From Dendrobium chrysotoxum (Eukaryota; Streptophyta; Magnoliopsida; Asparagales; Orchidaceae), in NCBI GenBank assembly GCA_019925795.1, contig CM034297.1, positions 47,449,941-47,513,940 on the forward strand: 64,000 bases of DNA. Direction: 5' to 3'. Of the stretch, positions 13,305 through 24,414 are shown one piece after another. Every line of letters begins with the position of its first letter. Positions within the stretch are counted from its first letter, which is position 1. The notes below the pieces were generated by a model. The model saw nothing but the letters and a program-made list of their open reading frames with translations, did not search any database and was not told the DNA's origin. Made by a program: the position numbers and the translations under genes.

Positions 13305-15067
13305 TGTTGTAAATTTGGGTCCAAGGACTATAATTTTGATGATAACAAATATTATTATTTTCTTATCACTGTTATGATTGCATATCTATGTTGTTTTCCC
13401 TTCTCATTAATATTTCTGGTCACAAGTTCACTTGTAATGCCAATCAGCTCAAGATTGAGTAGACTAAGGTTACGTCTATCTGTAAATTCAATTCCAATGT
13501 ATTTTTTCTTTTCTTGAGTCAAGTCATATATCTGGTGGACCCAAGCTATGTAACCTTGCACACACAAACTCAAGAGGGTGAGTCAGTGAGTTAGAAAAAA
13601 TTTTCTATTTTTTGAACTAATCATATAGTACGATATCATATTGGATGATCAATTATGCATAAAACCCTGATTAGGGCACCCATTATTAAGCGAGATTAAT
13701 TAACTAATCATACTAGATGATTCAGATCGTATAGGATAATCAGTTTTAGACATGAAAAATAGCCGCCAATCAAAATTTAGGCAATTTCTTAATATATAAA
13801 TTGTACTCTAATCATACGGTATAATCTCTATCATAATAGATGATTTATGACAATCATGCCTAAATTGATCTTGTGATTAGGGGACTAATTATAGTTAAAT
13901 TGATCAATTATATCATACAGGATGATCGAAGATGATCGTACTGTACGATCAGATCCCAGCATGGTATGATATTTAATCATCACCCATCGTACATGATGAA
14001 AACCATAATATGTCAACTAATCATCTTGGATAATACCCATCCTTCATACTAGATGAACCGATTACTACATGGGATGATATTTAATCATCGGCTGTCGTAC
14101 TGGATGATCAATACAAACTCATGAACTAATCATCCTAGATGATCAAAATATCGCACGGGATGATCCATATAAATACTTGAATTGATCATAAAGACCAATG
14201 CAACTTATACTGGCTGAATATACTATTTTGTACTAATCAGATAGGGCATTCTCACGATCATATTGGATGATCTTTGATGGCAAATTCAAAATTAGAGCTT
14301 CTTGTGGAGACTCTCTATTTAAGCTCTCATATAGTCTTGAGAAAAATCTTTTGCTGCTGAGTTGATCTGAAAGAGAGCTTAGAGAAAGAAGAGAGAGAGC
14401 TTGGGAGAGCGAGAGAGATCCTTATGAGGGAGAGTTGTGCTCCGAGCAAGATTTCCATTATCTTCTTCAAGCTACTTGTCTGGTTCCTTGGTGGCTCTCG
14501 GGGAGACTTTTATCAGCATCAGATCTAGGTTCTCTTCGTTCACTAGGAGGGTAAAAAAGAATTCCAAGTTTCTCTGCCTACTCCATGAGAGAGTAAAAGG
14601 ATTTCAAGGTTCTCTGCCTACTCCAGAAGGGAGTAAAAGGATTTTCAGGTTCTCTGCCTACTTTAGGAGGGAGTAAAAGGATTCAAGGTACTCTGCCTCA
14701 CCATGTCGATGGAAAAATTTTGTAAGAGCTTCTCTTCCTTGCTATGGGGGAAATAGGAGAAACACTACTTTTAGTGCAATACCTGGAAAGGAGGTTTCTG
14801 GGGAGTGGACATAGGTCAAGTTATCGGAACCACTATAAATCTGGTCTATTCTTTCAATTTATTTTTGTATTTAATTTTTATTTTTTTATGATTTATTCTA
14901 TGGTTGAAATCTCTAATTTTTATTATTATGAAAGTGATCTACCTCCGCATCAAGGGGTTATTATTATTTTTTTTTTGTTAAAGAATTTTTTAAATAGCTA
15001 ATTTATCCCCCCTCTTGGTTAGCCTCAGGCAAGTTCCTTAGGATTTAATAATCCTCATGAACTTTTA
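13305..15067 (+). repeat. 5' LTR of the outer Sirevirus
   Basis: Starts TGTTGTAAATTTGGGTCC and ends aactttta just before the primer site; the usual final CA is mutated to TA. The zone 13623-14275 is crowded with the element's palindrome. A TATA-like ctatttaag lies at about 14315, followed by a GA-rich stretch and 35-40-bp repeats containing ggttctctgcctactcc (about 14570-14700). Partner LTR: 34440-36233. Confidence 0.92.
13623..14275. promoter_or_regulatory. Palindrome array in the outer 5' LTR
   Basis: Many degraded copies of a 15-17-bp palindrome with centre tcctagatgatc, tcatactggatgat or catcctagatgatc occur upstream of the TATA-like site. The array recurs in the partner LTR (34745-35410), the pre-env leader (32504-32907) and the inner element. 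Repeated LTR palindromes are a known Sirevirus trait and are likely protein-binding sites; that role is inferred here. Confidence 0.6.
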
Positions 15068-15069
15068 AG

Positions 15070-15081
15070 TGGTATCAGAGA
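15070..15081 (+). other. Primer binding site (initiator Met tRNA type), outer Sirevirus
   Basis: tggtatcagaga, two bases after the LTR end, matches the plant copia consensus tggtatcagagc at 11 of 12 bases. It primes minus-strand synthesis from initiator methionine tRNA. Confidence 0.9.
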
Positions 15082-15127
15082 GAGAGATTCATAAATTAAG
15101 TTTTAAAAAATATTTAAAAAAAGATCT

Positions 15128-16640
15128 ATAGCTAACTTTGGTAATCGTAATACTATGAAAGGATATTCAATCACTTGACCACCTTTATTTGATAATATAT
15201 CTTTCAATTTTTGAAAAATTTGCATCCTCTTTCTTACAATCAATTAATTATCGCATATGGATATTAGTTCAAGAAGGATATTTTGCACCCTTTAGATTAG
15301 AAAATGGCATAAAATTGAACTTCCCTTTTTTGAATGGAGCATAGAATATAGCGATTTAGTCCAATTGAATGCTAAATATTTGAACTAATTTTTTTGTACT
15401 TTAAAATTTAAAGATTACATATGTGTCTCTACTTGTTCAACTGGATAAGAAATTTGGGATAAATTATGCATAACTTATGAGGGAACTAATGAAGTAAAGT
15501 AATCTAGGCTGAGAATTCTGCTTCACGATTTCACATGAAACCTAGTGAATTAATTTCTGAAATGTATACTAGATTTACTTAGATTATTCCCTACATGTCT
15601 TAGGAAGAGAGTTTACAAACTATGAAAAAGTTAACAAAATTCTTCGTTGTTTACCTTCTTCCTAGGATTCAAAAATTACTATCATTATTGAATCTAAAGA
15701 TCTAAATATTTATTCTATTGATAACTTACTTGGGTCACTTATTGCCTACGAGCAAGGAGTGAGTCAAAGGCATCTTGATGCAGGTGAAAAAAAAAAGAGA
15801 GAAAATTATAGCCATAAAGGCTAATGATTCTAATAGTAACTCTTTTGGATAAGATGATGATAACATTGCACTGATGACTAGATAATTCAAGAGCTTTTTA
15901 AAAAAAGCAAAATGTTATTAGCAATGGAATAAAGGTAAGAATAGTAAAAATTCTAAAATTTCTTTTGATATTATATTCTTTGAATGCAAGAAGCCAAGGC
16001 ATATGATTGCCTAACTCTTAAAGCTCACCCAAGCAAGGAGAAGATGAAGAAAAATCTAAATTCAAGAAGGGAAAGTAAAGGACTCAAAAAGCTTTTTGGG
16101 CAGACTCAGCACCAGAATCCTCTAAAACTAAAGAAGAAGAGGAGGTAACTAACATATGCTTAATGGCAGATGATCATCTTGATCATTATGAGCAAGAGGA
16201 GGTCTGTGAGCTTACCTATAATTAATTATTTGAAGTTTCTAAAAAAATTCATATTGTAAATTAGAAGCTTATAAAATCATATGCCTGCCTTAAATTTGAC
16301 TTTTGAATTCTGCAAAAAGAGTATGAATGCCTAAGAAAAGATCACTACACTCTGGATAGCAATCACATAGCTTTGTTAGATGAATTTGATATTTTAAATA
16401 AATAGCATTCCAAATTAACTGATGAGCATGATTCCTTAAAAGAATCTCATATTGATTTAGAAAATTCATTTAAGAAATCAAAGGCATGTTTAGATGAAGC
16501 TGATAACAGGGAGCATGCATTGAAAATGAAAATTTTAATTGTTGAAAGTGCAAACCTGTTCTTACAAATCAAGTTAAATACTTTCAAAGAAAATAAAATA
16601 TCACATATACTTGCACAGTTATATAATCCATCACCACAGC
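15128..16640 (+). pseudogene. gag: gag of the outer Sirevirus, decayed
   Basis: The sequence is parallel to the inner gag (19541-21154): a UBN2-type capsid region near 15180-15780, a zinc-knuckle remnant around 15970-16010 (FECKKPRHM, with the CX2CX4HX4C pattern damaged) and a C-terminal coiled-coil region (about 16200-16600). Stops and frameshifts are frequent. As in the inner copy, the codon where the ATG is expected (15128) reads ATA. Confidence 0.88.
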
Positions 16641-16675
16641 ATGCATTATTCAAACCTAGCAAGATACAACATCAC

Positions 16676-16860
16676 TAAGGGTGTCAATTTTGGGTCACGG
16701 GTCAGGTTCGAGTCGAACCCGAAATTGACCCGGCATTATTCGGGTTCGGGCCAACCTCAACCTAAACCTGACCCGGTTTGGGTTCAGGTCAACCCAAACT
16801 CAAAATTTTTGGTCAAGTTTGGATCAGGTTTTTGGGTCGGGTCAAATATTGATACCCCTA
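16676..16860. mobile_element. Small hAT-like element in the outer Sirevirus
   Basis: Ends taagggtgtcaattttgg and tattgataccccta are near-inverted repeats. The flanks aacatcac (16668-16675) and accatcac (16861-16868) match at 7 of 8 bases. The inner Sirevirus has the uninterrupted sequence at about 21135. The 185-bp body consists of gggtcaggttcg and cgggttcgggcc words, as in the other two copies, with no filler. Confidence 0.85.
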
Positions 16861-17104
16861 ACCATCACCCATATAGATTAATTAACCAATTTCCTGGATT
16901 AGATATTTTTCTTGTGGCATGCTAGGACACATCTCCCATACTTACACTATCCACCATAGAACATATTTGGTGTGGAGATCAAAATTGCAAAATTCATAGC
17001 ATAGCATGTAAGCATTTCATCCCAGATTTCATAAGGTGGAACCCAAATTTATTTGGGTTCCTAAATCTAACCACTGATGATTTTGTAGGCGTGCTCTAAC
17101 AAAA

Positions 17105-17820
17105 GGCATTATGAGAGTATGTGGTACCTGGACAGTAAAATTTCATGGCACATGACTGGAGATACAAGTCAGTTCATTTCATTGGAGGCCAGGGCAGAAG
17201 GCAAGGTGACACTTGGAGATAACACCACCAGGAGAGTGGTGGGCTCAGGTATAATTATCAGCTCAAAAAAATATCATCATTAAAAAAAATTTAATTATAG
17301 ATGGCTTGAAACATAATCTGCTCAGCATCAACCAGCTTTGTGATAAAAGCTTCAGCATAAAATTTCTATCTACCAGCTGCATAATAAGCTTAAATAACAA
17401 AACTATTTTGTAGGGAAGGAGAATCAATATTGTCTACATGCTTGATCTTAATTACATTAAATTTGATAATGCTCTTTACTTAAAAATAATTACTGATAAA
17501 TCTTGGTTATGGTATAGAAGATTGTGTCATGCAAGCATGCAAAGCCTTAAAAAAATCACCCAAAATGACTTAGAGGAATTTCCAAATTAGGGTTCACCAA
17601 AGACCACCTATGTGATTCTTGTCAATTAGGAAAATAAGTCAAATTTTCCTTCCCCACAATCAAGGATATTACCACTAGTTAACCCTTAGAAGTCCTTCAC
17701 ATGGACCTCTTTGGACCTGTAAGTACTGCAAGCCTATGAGGGAAAGTCTTTGGGTATGTGATTATTGAAGATTATCTGAGGTTTACTTTGGTTAAATTCC
17801 TATCACATAAAAGCAAATCA
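17105..17820 (+). pseudogene. pol: Outer Sirevirus pol, protease to start of integrase
   Basis: Protease begins with WYLDSKISWHMTGD at about 17120. The catalytic DSG triad is changed to DSK. A GAG-pre-integrase segment follows (WYRRLCHAS, about 17500), then the start of the integrase core (LHMDLFGPV, about 17695). The gene is cut at 17820 by the inner element and resumes at 28941. Several stops are present, so it is non-functional. Confidence 0.88.
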
Positions 17821-18095
17821 TGTTGCAAATCTGGTTTCAAAAAGTATAGTTTTGATGATGACAAACATGTTTGTATTCTGTTTTGCTTAGCTAATCCATT
17901 TCAGGTACAAAAGATCAAAAGCAACTCAAGCCAACTCAAGATCGGGTCCAAGTGTGTCTAAGTGTACTATTTTCCTTTTCTTGAGTCAATTGTAATGTAA
18001 CTGATCCCCTATCTAAGTAACCTTACACACACACACACACACACTCAGGGGGAGAGCTTGAGTGAATTAGAGTTTTTGTTTAATTTTTTATTCAG

Positions 18096-18760
18096 ATCAT
18101 CCTAGATGATACTCACATCATCCTGGACGATCAAGTAAAAAAATAAAAACCCTAATTAGGGCGACCAAGTTAAGTCTGTCTGATTAAGCCGATCGTCCTA
18201 GATGATCCATACATCATATGGGATGATAGGCTCAAATCAAAAATTCTCAGCCGCCAGATCAAGTTAGGTAAGTTTTATTTTTAGAGATTTGATCTGATCC
18301 TCCCGGACGATACGTGTATCTTCCTGGACGATCCAGTATAATCATGCCTAAATTAGTCTGGTGATTAAGGAAAATAATTAATGTTTAATTGATACGATCA
18401 CATCATCTGGGATGATCGCAAGATCGTCCGGGACGATCATGATCGCCTAGTGTGTTTCAGTTGTATGTCCAGAGCGGTGATCAGGATGATTTTGGCACTT
18501 TTTGAACTAATCATACAGGATAATATCCGTATCGTCCTAGACGATCAAGTCATTTTTAGGTCGTCCAGCATAAGTTTCTCTAGACGACCAGAGCGGTCTT
18601 CTGGATGAAATTCTTGAATTTACACTAATCGTTCCGGATGATCGCAAAATCATACGGGACGATCTGAACAACTTTTTCCACTGATCGTCTAGAAGGGACA
18701 GATCATCCAGGTTGAAATAGGTAATTTTGAACTGATCGTACAGATCATCCTGGATGATCT
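18096..18760. promoter_or_regulatory. Array of about 12 palindromes in the inner 5' LTR
   Basis: Short palindromes include atcatcctagatgat (18096-18110), atcatcctggacgat (18117-18131), atcgtccgggacgat (near 18423), atcgtcctagacgat (near 18531) and atcatcctggatgat (near 18746). The consensus is close to GATCRTCCNGGAYGATC. Copies are irregularly spaced and on no fixed period, so they look like repeated binding sites rather than a satellite. The motif recurs in the pre-env leader. Confidence 0.75.
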
Positions 18761-18982
18761 TGGCTGACCAGTTGAGATTTAGGACAAATTTTGCCACTTT
18801 CCTTTCCAAAGAAACCCTAGAGAGAGAGAGAGAGTTTGGGAGAGAGAGAGGATCTTGTAAGGGGGAGTTTGTGAGGGATTCACAAAGGTTACTCCAAGAA
18901 AGGATCAGAGTCGTCTTCTCCATTCATCATCTCTCATCTTGTCCGTGTTTCTGTGGGAGGATCGTTATTAAGAAGATCCGGC

Positions 18983-19115
18983 TTCTCTGCCCGCTTCAGG
19001 AGGAAGCGAAAGGAGTTCAAGTTCTCTGCCTACTTCAGGAGGAAGTAAAAGGAGTCTGAGATTCTCTGCCTGCTTCAGGATGAAGCGAAAGGAGGTTAGG
19101 TTCTCTGCCTCACCG
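18983..19115 (+). repeat. Four 39-40-bp tandem repeats in the LTR leader
   Basis: Units start ttctctgcccgcttcaggag at 18983, 19022, 19062 and 19101, each with cttcaggaggaagcgaaagg. They lie downstream of the TATA position, so they would be in the transcript leader (R or U5). Matching repeats are at about 28434-28560 and in both outer LTRs. Confidence 0.85.
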
Positions 19116-19484
19116 TGTCGGTGGAAAGGAGTTTTTGTATAGGCTTCTCCGCCTTACTATGTGAGTAGAAGGAGAGACACTTTGAGTAAGTGCAATACCC
19201 GGAGGGGAGGCTCCGGGGAGTGGACGTAGGTTAAGTTGACCGAACCACCATAAAATCAGGTGTGTTCTTTCTGATTACTTTTTGCACTTTAGTTTTCTAT
19301 GATTATTTGCTTGGGTGAAATCTGTGGTTGATATTTTTGTTTATGTGTTTACTTGTTTCCGTTATAAATCATCGAAAAGATTTTTTACTATTGCTCTCGA
19401 ATTTTTAAATAACCAATTCACCCCCCTCTTGGTTAGCCTCAGGACTAGTTCATCAGGGCTTAACATCCCTATCGAACTCTCAAG

Positions 19485-19496
19485 TGGTATCAGAGC
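19485..19496 (+). other. Primer binding site (initiator Met tRNA type), inner Sirevirus
   Basis: tggtatcagagc is a perfect match to the plant copia consensus, two bases after the LTR terminal CA. Confidence 0.95.
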
Positions 19497-19540
19497 GGGA
19501 TTCATAAAATCTAGTTTTGAAAAACTTTTGAATTTGATCC

Positions 19541-21154
19541 ATAGCTAACTTTGGTAATCATAATACTGCTGAAGGTTATTCAATTACACGACCACCATTG
19601 TTTGATAATATACCTTTTGATTTTTGGAAAACTCGCATGTCCACTTTTCTTCAATCAATTGATTATCGCTTCTGGATGCTCGTTAAGGATGGCTATGAAC
19701 CACCATTTAAAATGATTAATAATGTTAAAACTGAACTGCCTTTCACTGATTGGACATTTGATGATCGTGACTTAGCCCAACTGAATGCCAAATGTTTGAA
19801 CTATTTTTTCTGTGCTTTAAAATCTGAGGATTACATGCGTGTCTCTACTTGTATAACTGGCAAAGAAATTTGGGATAGATTGTGCATCACTTATGAAGGT
19901 ACAACTGAAGTCAAACAGTCTAGGTTAAATATATTGCTGCATGACTATGAACTTTTTCACATGAAACCTACTGAATCCATTTCTGAAATGTATACGAGGT
20001 TCACTCAAATTATCATTTCTTTGCATGCCTTAGGAAGAGAACTTACAAACTATGAAAGAGTGAACAAAATTCTTAGATGTTTGCCTTCTTCGTATGATGC
20101 TAAGATAACTGTAATCACGGAATCTAAAGATTTGAATACTTACTCTATTGATAGCTTACTTGGATCACTCATTACTTACAAGCAAGGGGTGAACCAAAGA
20201 CAGCTTGATGCAGGTGAGAAGAAGAATGAGAAAACAGTGGCACTGAAGGCCAACGAGAGTGATACTAGTACTTCCGGGTCTGATAGCGATGACGTTGCCT
20301 TAATCACTAGGAAATTCAAAAGCTTTCTAAGGAAGAAACACAAGAACTTTCAGAAGTGGAACAAGGGTAAGTCCAGCAAAAATTTTAAAGGTTCATCTGA
20401 TATTGTTTGTTTTGAATGCAGGAAGCCTGGACACATTAAGGCTGATTGTCCTACACTTAAAGCTCACCCAACCAAGGAGAAGGGTGAGGAGAAACACAAG
20501 TTTAGGAAGGACAAGAAGCGAATTCAGAAGGTATTCTGGGCAAATTCTGCATTCGACTCTACTCAGACTAAAGCTGAAGAGGAGGAAACCAACTTGTGTC
20601 TGATGGCTGATGATCATCCTGGTCAGTCTGACCAGGAAGAGGTATGTGAGCTTACTTACAATCAATTATTTGAAGTGTCTGAAAGAATTCATGCATCGTA
20701 TAGGAAGCTTAAGAAAACTCATGCTAGCCTGAAACTAGAATTTCTGAATTTACAAAAAGAGCATGATTCTGTAGTTAAAGATCATTCCACACTTGACAAC
20801 AATCACATGTCTTTACTTGATGAGTTTGATGAATTAAACAAAAAATATTCTGATCTAACTGCTAAGCATGATTTACTGAAAATCTCGCATGTTGAGTTAG
20901 AGAAAGCTTTCAAAGAATTAGACAATCTGGCATGTAAAGTGGAGAGTAGCAATGGTGCATTAAAATTTGAAATTGTAAGTCTTAACAAAGAGAATGAATT
21001 TCTGAAAGTTAAAATCAGTGCTTTTGAGAAAAATGAAACACCTCCTACTTTTGTACAGTTTTATGCACCTCCATATTTTGAAGAATCTGTTTTAAATCAT
21101 CAAAGCATGTTTCATACAAACCTAAGAAGAGGCACTATCACCCACGTAGATTAG
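19541..21154 (+). CDS. gag: Gag polyprotein, inner Sirevirus, nearly intact
   Basis: Gag forms the virus-like particle that packages element RNA. The frame is open from at least 19541 to the stop after 21154. The N-terminal part (FDFWKTRMSTFLQSIDY onward) is a UBN2-type capsid region over roughly the first 200 residues. A single zinc knuckle, CFECRKPGHIKADC, lies at about residue 290. The last 150 residues (HASYRKLKKTHASLKLE onward) are a heptad-like coiled coil typical of Sirevirus Gag. The expected start codon before ANFGNHN (19541) is ATA rather than ATG, here and in the outer copy. The next possible starts are TTG at 19598 or ATG at 19637, so expression is uncertain. Confidence 0.93.
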   Translation: MANFGNHNTAEGYSITRPPLFDNIPFDFWKTRMSTFLQSIDYRFWMLVKDGYEPPFKMINNVKTELPFTDWTFDDRDLAQLNAKCLNYFFCALKSEDYMRVSTCITGKEIWDRLCITYEGTTEVKQSRLNILLHDYELFHMKPTESISEMYTRFTQIIISLHALGRELTNYERVNKILRCLPSSYDAKITVITESKDLNTYSIDSLLGSLITYKQGVNQRQLDAGEKKNEKTVALKANESDTSTSGSDSDDVALITRKFKSFLRKKHKNFQKWNKGKSSKNFKGSSDIVCFECRKPGHIKADCPTLKAHPTKEKGEEKHKFRKDKKRIQKVFWANSAFDSTQTKAEEEETNLCLMADDHPGQSDQEEVCELTYNQLFEVSERIHASYRKLKKTHASLKLEFLNLQKEHDSVVKDHSTLDNNHMSLLDEFDELNKKYSDLTAKHDLLKISHVELEKAFKELDNLACKVESSNGALKFEIVSLNKENEFLKVKISAFEKNETPPTFVQFYAPPYFEESVLNHQSMFHTNLRRGTITHVD

Positions 21155-21361
21155 TTAACCCTTTTCCGGGTGTTAGATATTTTTCTTATGGCATGTTAGG
21201 ACATATTTTCCATACCTACACTGTTCACCGTAGTACACATTGGTGTGGATGCCTAAATTGGCTGTTTCACAGCACAGCACACATGCATTACATTCTTCTT
21301 TTCATAAGAAGGAACCCAAACCTATTTGGGTTCCTAAATCTGACGTTTGATGATTTTATAG
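21155..21361 (+). pseudogene. Gag-pol junction region, frameshifted
   Basis: Coding traces continue after the gag stop in shifting frames (PFPGVRYFSYGML; HKKEPKPIWVPKSDV). They are normally the linker leading into protease. The stop and frameshifts separate gag from pol here. Confidence 0.6.
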
Positions 21362-21900
21362 GTGTGCTATCACACAAGACCTCGTGAGAGCATGTGGTAC
21401 CTGGACAGCGGATATTCAAGACACATGACTGAAGATACAAATCAGTTTATTTCACTGGAGACTAGGGCTGGAGGTAAGGTTACACTTGGAGATAACACCA
21501 CCAAGAGGGTGGTAGGTTTAGGTATAATTGGTGATTCAAAGAATTTTATGATTGATAATGTTTTGCTTGTAGATGGACTGAAACACAACCTGCTGAGCAT
21601 CAGTCAGCTCTGTGACAAAGGATACAACATCAAATTTTTGCCCACTTACTGTATTTTAAGCTTAAATGACAAAATTATTTTGCAGGGATAAAGGATCAAC
21701 AATGTCTACAAGCTGGATGCAAGTTACATTAAAGCTGATAATTCAATTTGCTTAAAAACTGCTGCTGAGGAGTCTTGATTGTGGCATAGGAGATTGTGTC
21801 ATGCCAGTATAAAAACCCTTAGGAGAGTCACCCAAAAGGACTTAGTTAGAGGTGTACCCAAGCTTAAGTTTACTAAGGACCACCTGTGTGATGCCTGTCA
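21362..21900 (+). pseudogene. pol: Pol: protease and GAG-pre-integrase region, inner Sirevirus
   Basis: The aspartic protease segment reads WYLDSGYSRHMTED, with the DSG triad kept but Cys replaced by Tyr in the usual DSGCSRHM, then LGDNTTKRVVGLG and LKHNLLSISQLCDKGY. A stop follows ILQG at about 21690. GAG-pre-integrase continues in broken frame (LWHRRLCHAS at about 21780). Protease would release Gag and Pol products inside the particle. Confidence 0.92.
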
Positions 21901-22850
21901 ATTAGGGAAGTAAGTCCAGTCCTCCTTTCACTCTGTTAAGGATATTAGCACCTCTAGACTTTTAGAAGTCCTTCATAAGGATCTCTTTGGACCCATTACC
22001 ACGGCCAGCTTAGGGGAGAAAGTCTATGATTTTGTGATTGTTGATAATTACTCGAGGTTCACTTGGATTAAATTTCTGTCACATAAATCTGAGTCATTTG
22101 ATGAATTTAAGTCTTTCTCCACTTGAATTTAGAGGAAGTTATGTTATGAGATCTTGACTATTATAGTGATCATGGTGGAGAGTTTGAAAATGTGAAGTTT
22201 GGAAGTTTCTGTGAGTAGCAAGCGATTAGTCATAATTTTTCAGCTTCTAGAACCCCTCAGCAGAACGGGGTAGCTGAAAGGAAGAACAAGACCTTAGTGG
22301 AAGCCGCTAGAGCCATGCTTGCTGAGTATTCACTTCCAAAATTTTTTGGGCTGAAGCGGTGAACACTGCCTGTTATGTGCTGAATAGGGTTAATGTTAGA
22401 TCAAATCTGAATAAAATACCTTATGAGATCATTAAGGGTAGAACTCCAGACCTGTCCCACCTCCATGTCTTTGGATGTAAGGTTTTCATTCTGAACAACG
22501 GGAAATCATCTTTAGGAAAGTTTGACCCCAAATCTAATGAAGGAGTGTTCTTAGGCTATTCTAGTGTGGGAAAATCCTTTAGGGTGTTTATTAAGAGGAC
22601 TTTGGAGGTGGAAGAGATAACTCATGTGGTATTTGATGAATCTGATCCTAAGTTGACTAGAGTTGAGGAAGAAGAAGACGTAGAAGAGATTACCCAAGGG
22701 GTTGAAAATATAAATCTGGAGGAAAGGGTAGAACCTCAAACCACATTGCCTAAAGATTGGAGATACTCTTCGAGTCATCCTAAAGAACTGATCTTAGAAG
22801 ACCCTTCTGAAGGTGTTAGGACTAGGCATGATCTTAAGAGACCCTTCTGA
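21901..22850 (+). pseudogene. pol: Pol: integrase, inner Sirevirus, interrupted
   Basis: The core begins around the segment VLHKDLFGPI (usually HMDLFGP) at about 21970 and continues through YDFVIVDNYSRFTWIKFL. It breaks at about 22125 with stops, then TPQQNGVAERKN-like sequence is recoverable near 22255-22285. The C-terminal open segment 22359-22850 includes ACYVLNRVNVRSNLNKIPYE and the chromodomain-free copia tail. Integrase joins cDNA to chromosomal DNA, which leaves the 5-bp duplications seen here. It is non-functional as it stands. Confidence 0.92.
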
Positions 22851-23757
22851 AGTAAACCACTCTGCCTTTATCTCAATGACTGAACCCACCAACATCAATC
22901 AAGCCCTCTCTAATGAATTCTGGATCTTAGCTATTCAAGGGGAACTGAATTAATTTGTAATGAATGATATTTAGGAGTTAGTAGAAAGACCTAGGAATCA
23001 AAGTATAGTGGGAACCAAGTGGGTCTTTAAGAATAAGATGAATGATTCTGGTGTGGTGGTTAGGAATAAGGCAAGATTGGTAGCTAAAGGGTATAATCAG
23101 ATTGAAGGGATTAATTTTGAGGAGACCTTTGCCCTTGTAGCTAGATTGGAAGCCATTAGAGTGCTACTAGCCTTTGCCTGTTATAAGGGATTTAAGCTGT
23201 TTCAAATGAATGTCAAGAGTGCCTTTTTAAATGAGGTAATAAAAGAGGATGTTTTTATAGAATAACCCTCAGGTTTTAAGAGTTTCTAATATCCAAATCA
23301 TATTTACAAATTAAAAAAGGCCTTATATAGATTGAAACAGGTACCCAGAGCTTGGTATGAGAGGCTTAGCACATTCCTGTTAGAAAGAGAGTTTGTTAAG
23401 GGGAGCGTAGACACCACCCTTTTTCTGAGGGGAGTAGGGGATGATTTACTCATTGTCCAGATCTATGTTGATGATATAATTTTTAGATCTTCTGATAAAT
23501 ATTTATGTGATGAGTTTTCTAAAATAATGAGTAAGGAGTTTGAGATGAGTATGATGGGAGAATTATCCTACTTTTTGAGGTTTAGCATAAGACAAATAGA
23601 TGATGGAATATTTCTCAATCAGTCTAAATACACTAAGGATATTTTGAAGAAATATGAAATGGACAAAGCCAAGCCAATCAACACTCCCATGAGCTCCTTT
23701 GTTCAGTTAGATAAGGATTCAAGTGGAAAATCTGCTGATCAGAAGAAGTATAGATGA
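22851..23757 (+). pseudogene. pol: Pol: reverse transcriptase, inner Sirevirus, few stops
   Basis: The copia reverse transcriptase domain is recognised by GTKWVFKNKMNDSG (23000), KARLVAKGYNQIEGINFEET, the AFLN segment and the intact catalytic IYVDDI motif at about 23461. Stops occur at about 22950, 22975, 23263, 23287 and 23755. No large deletion is seen, so the domain is almost complete in length. Confidence 0.94.
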
Positions 23758-24414
23758 ATATATGGATCACTACTTTACCTGACTACTAGCCGACCTGACA
23801 TCATGTTTAGTGTTTGTCTTTATGCTAGGTTTTTAGCTATTTCTAAAAGGTCCCACCTGACTACTGTTAAGAGAATTCTTAGATATCGTTTAGGGACCCC
23901 AAACTTAGGAATCTGGTACCCTAGGCACAACATCTCTTTTGAGATTATTGGATATTCTCATTATGACTTTGCAGGGTGTAGGGTGGATAAAAAGAGCACT
24001 TCTAAAACTTGTCAATTCATAGGACAGTCTTTAGTCTCCTGGCCTAATAGAAAATAGAACTCAGTTGCACTTTCCACTGCTAAAGCTGAGTACATTGCCT
24101 TAGGAAGTTGTGTGGCCCAAGTTCTTTAGTTGAAATAATAAGTCTTTGATTTAGGATTACCTGTGGGCACAATTTTTATTCTGTGTGATAATACTACTGC
24201 CATCTGCATTTCTAAGAATCCAATCCAATATTCTAGAACCAAACACATTGATATAAGGCATCACTTCTTTAGGGACCATGTTATAAAAGGGGACATTGAG
24301 CTACATCATGTAGCAATTGAAAATCAGCTGGCTGACATATTTACTAAACCACTAGCCTTTGACTCATTCAGCATTTTGAGGACCAGATTAGGTGTGATTG
24401 ACAAAAATGCTTGA
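23758..24414 (+). pseudogene. pol: Pol: RNase H, inner Sirevirus
   Basis: RNase H of copia elements follows the reverse transcriptase. Seen here are YGSLLYLTTSRPDIMFSV, GYSHYDFAGCRVDKKSTS, SVALSTAKAEYIALGSC, ILCDNTTAICISKNP and LADIFTKPLAFDSF, ending at the stop after VIDKNA (24414). Stops at about 24056 and 24128-24140 break the frame. The end matches the normal copia Pol terminus. Confidence 0.93.

Larger units (their letters stand above)
17821..19482 (+). repeat. 5' LTR of the inner Sirevirus (1662 bp)
   Basis: Starts TGTTGCAAATCTGG and ends cgaactctca. Compared with the 3' LTR (1173 bp) it retains about 560 bp of palindrome-rich DNA that the 3' LTR lacks. It lacks about 50 bp around the TATA box present in the 3' LTR (28203): caaattttg here joins directly to ccactttcc at about 18790. 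An AC microsatellite at about 18030 and a GA-rich tract at about 18820 are shared with the 3' LTR. Confidence 0.95.

Noticed and set aside
20393..20988. Open frames antisense or out of frame within the inner gag
   Set aside because: Shadows of the long gag frame, which has clear capsid, zinc knuckle and coiled-coil features.
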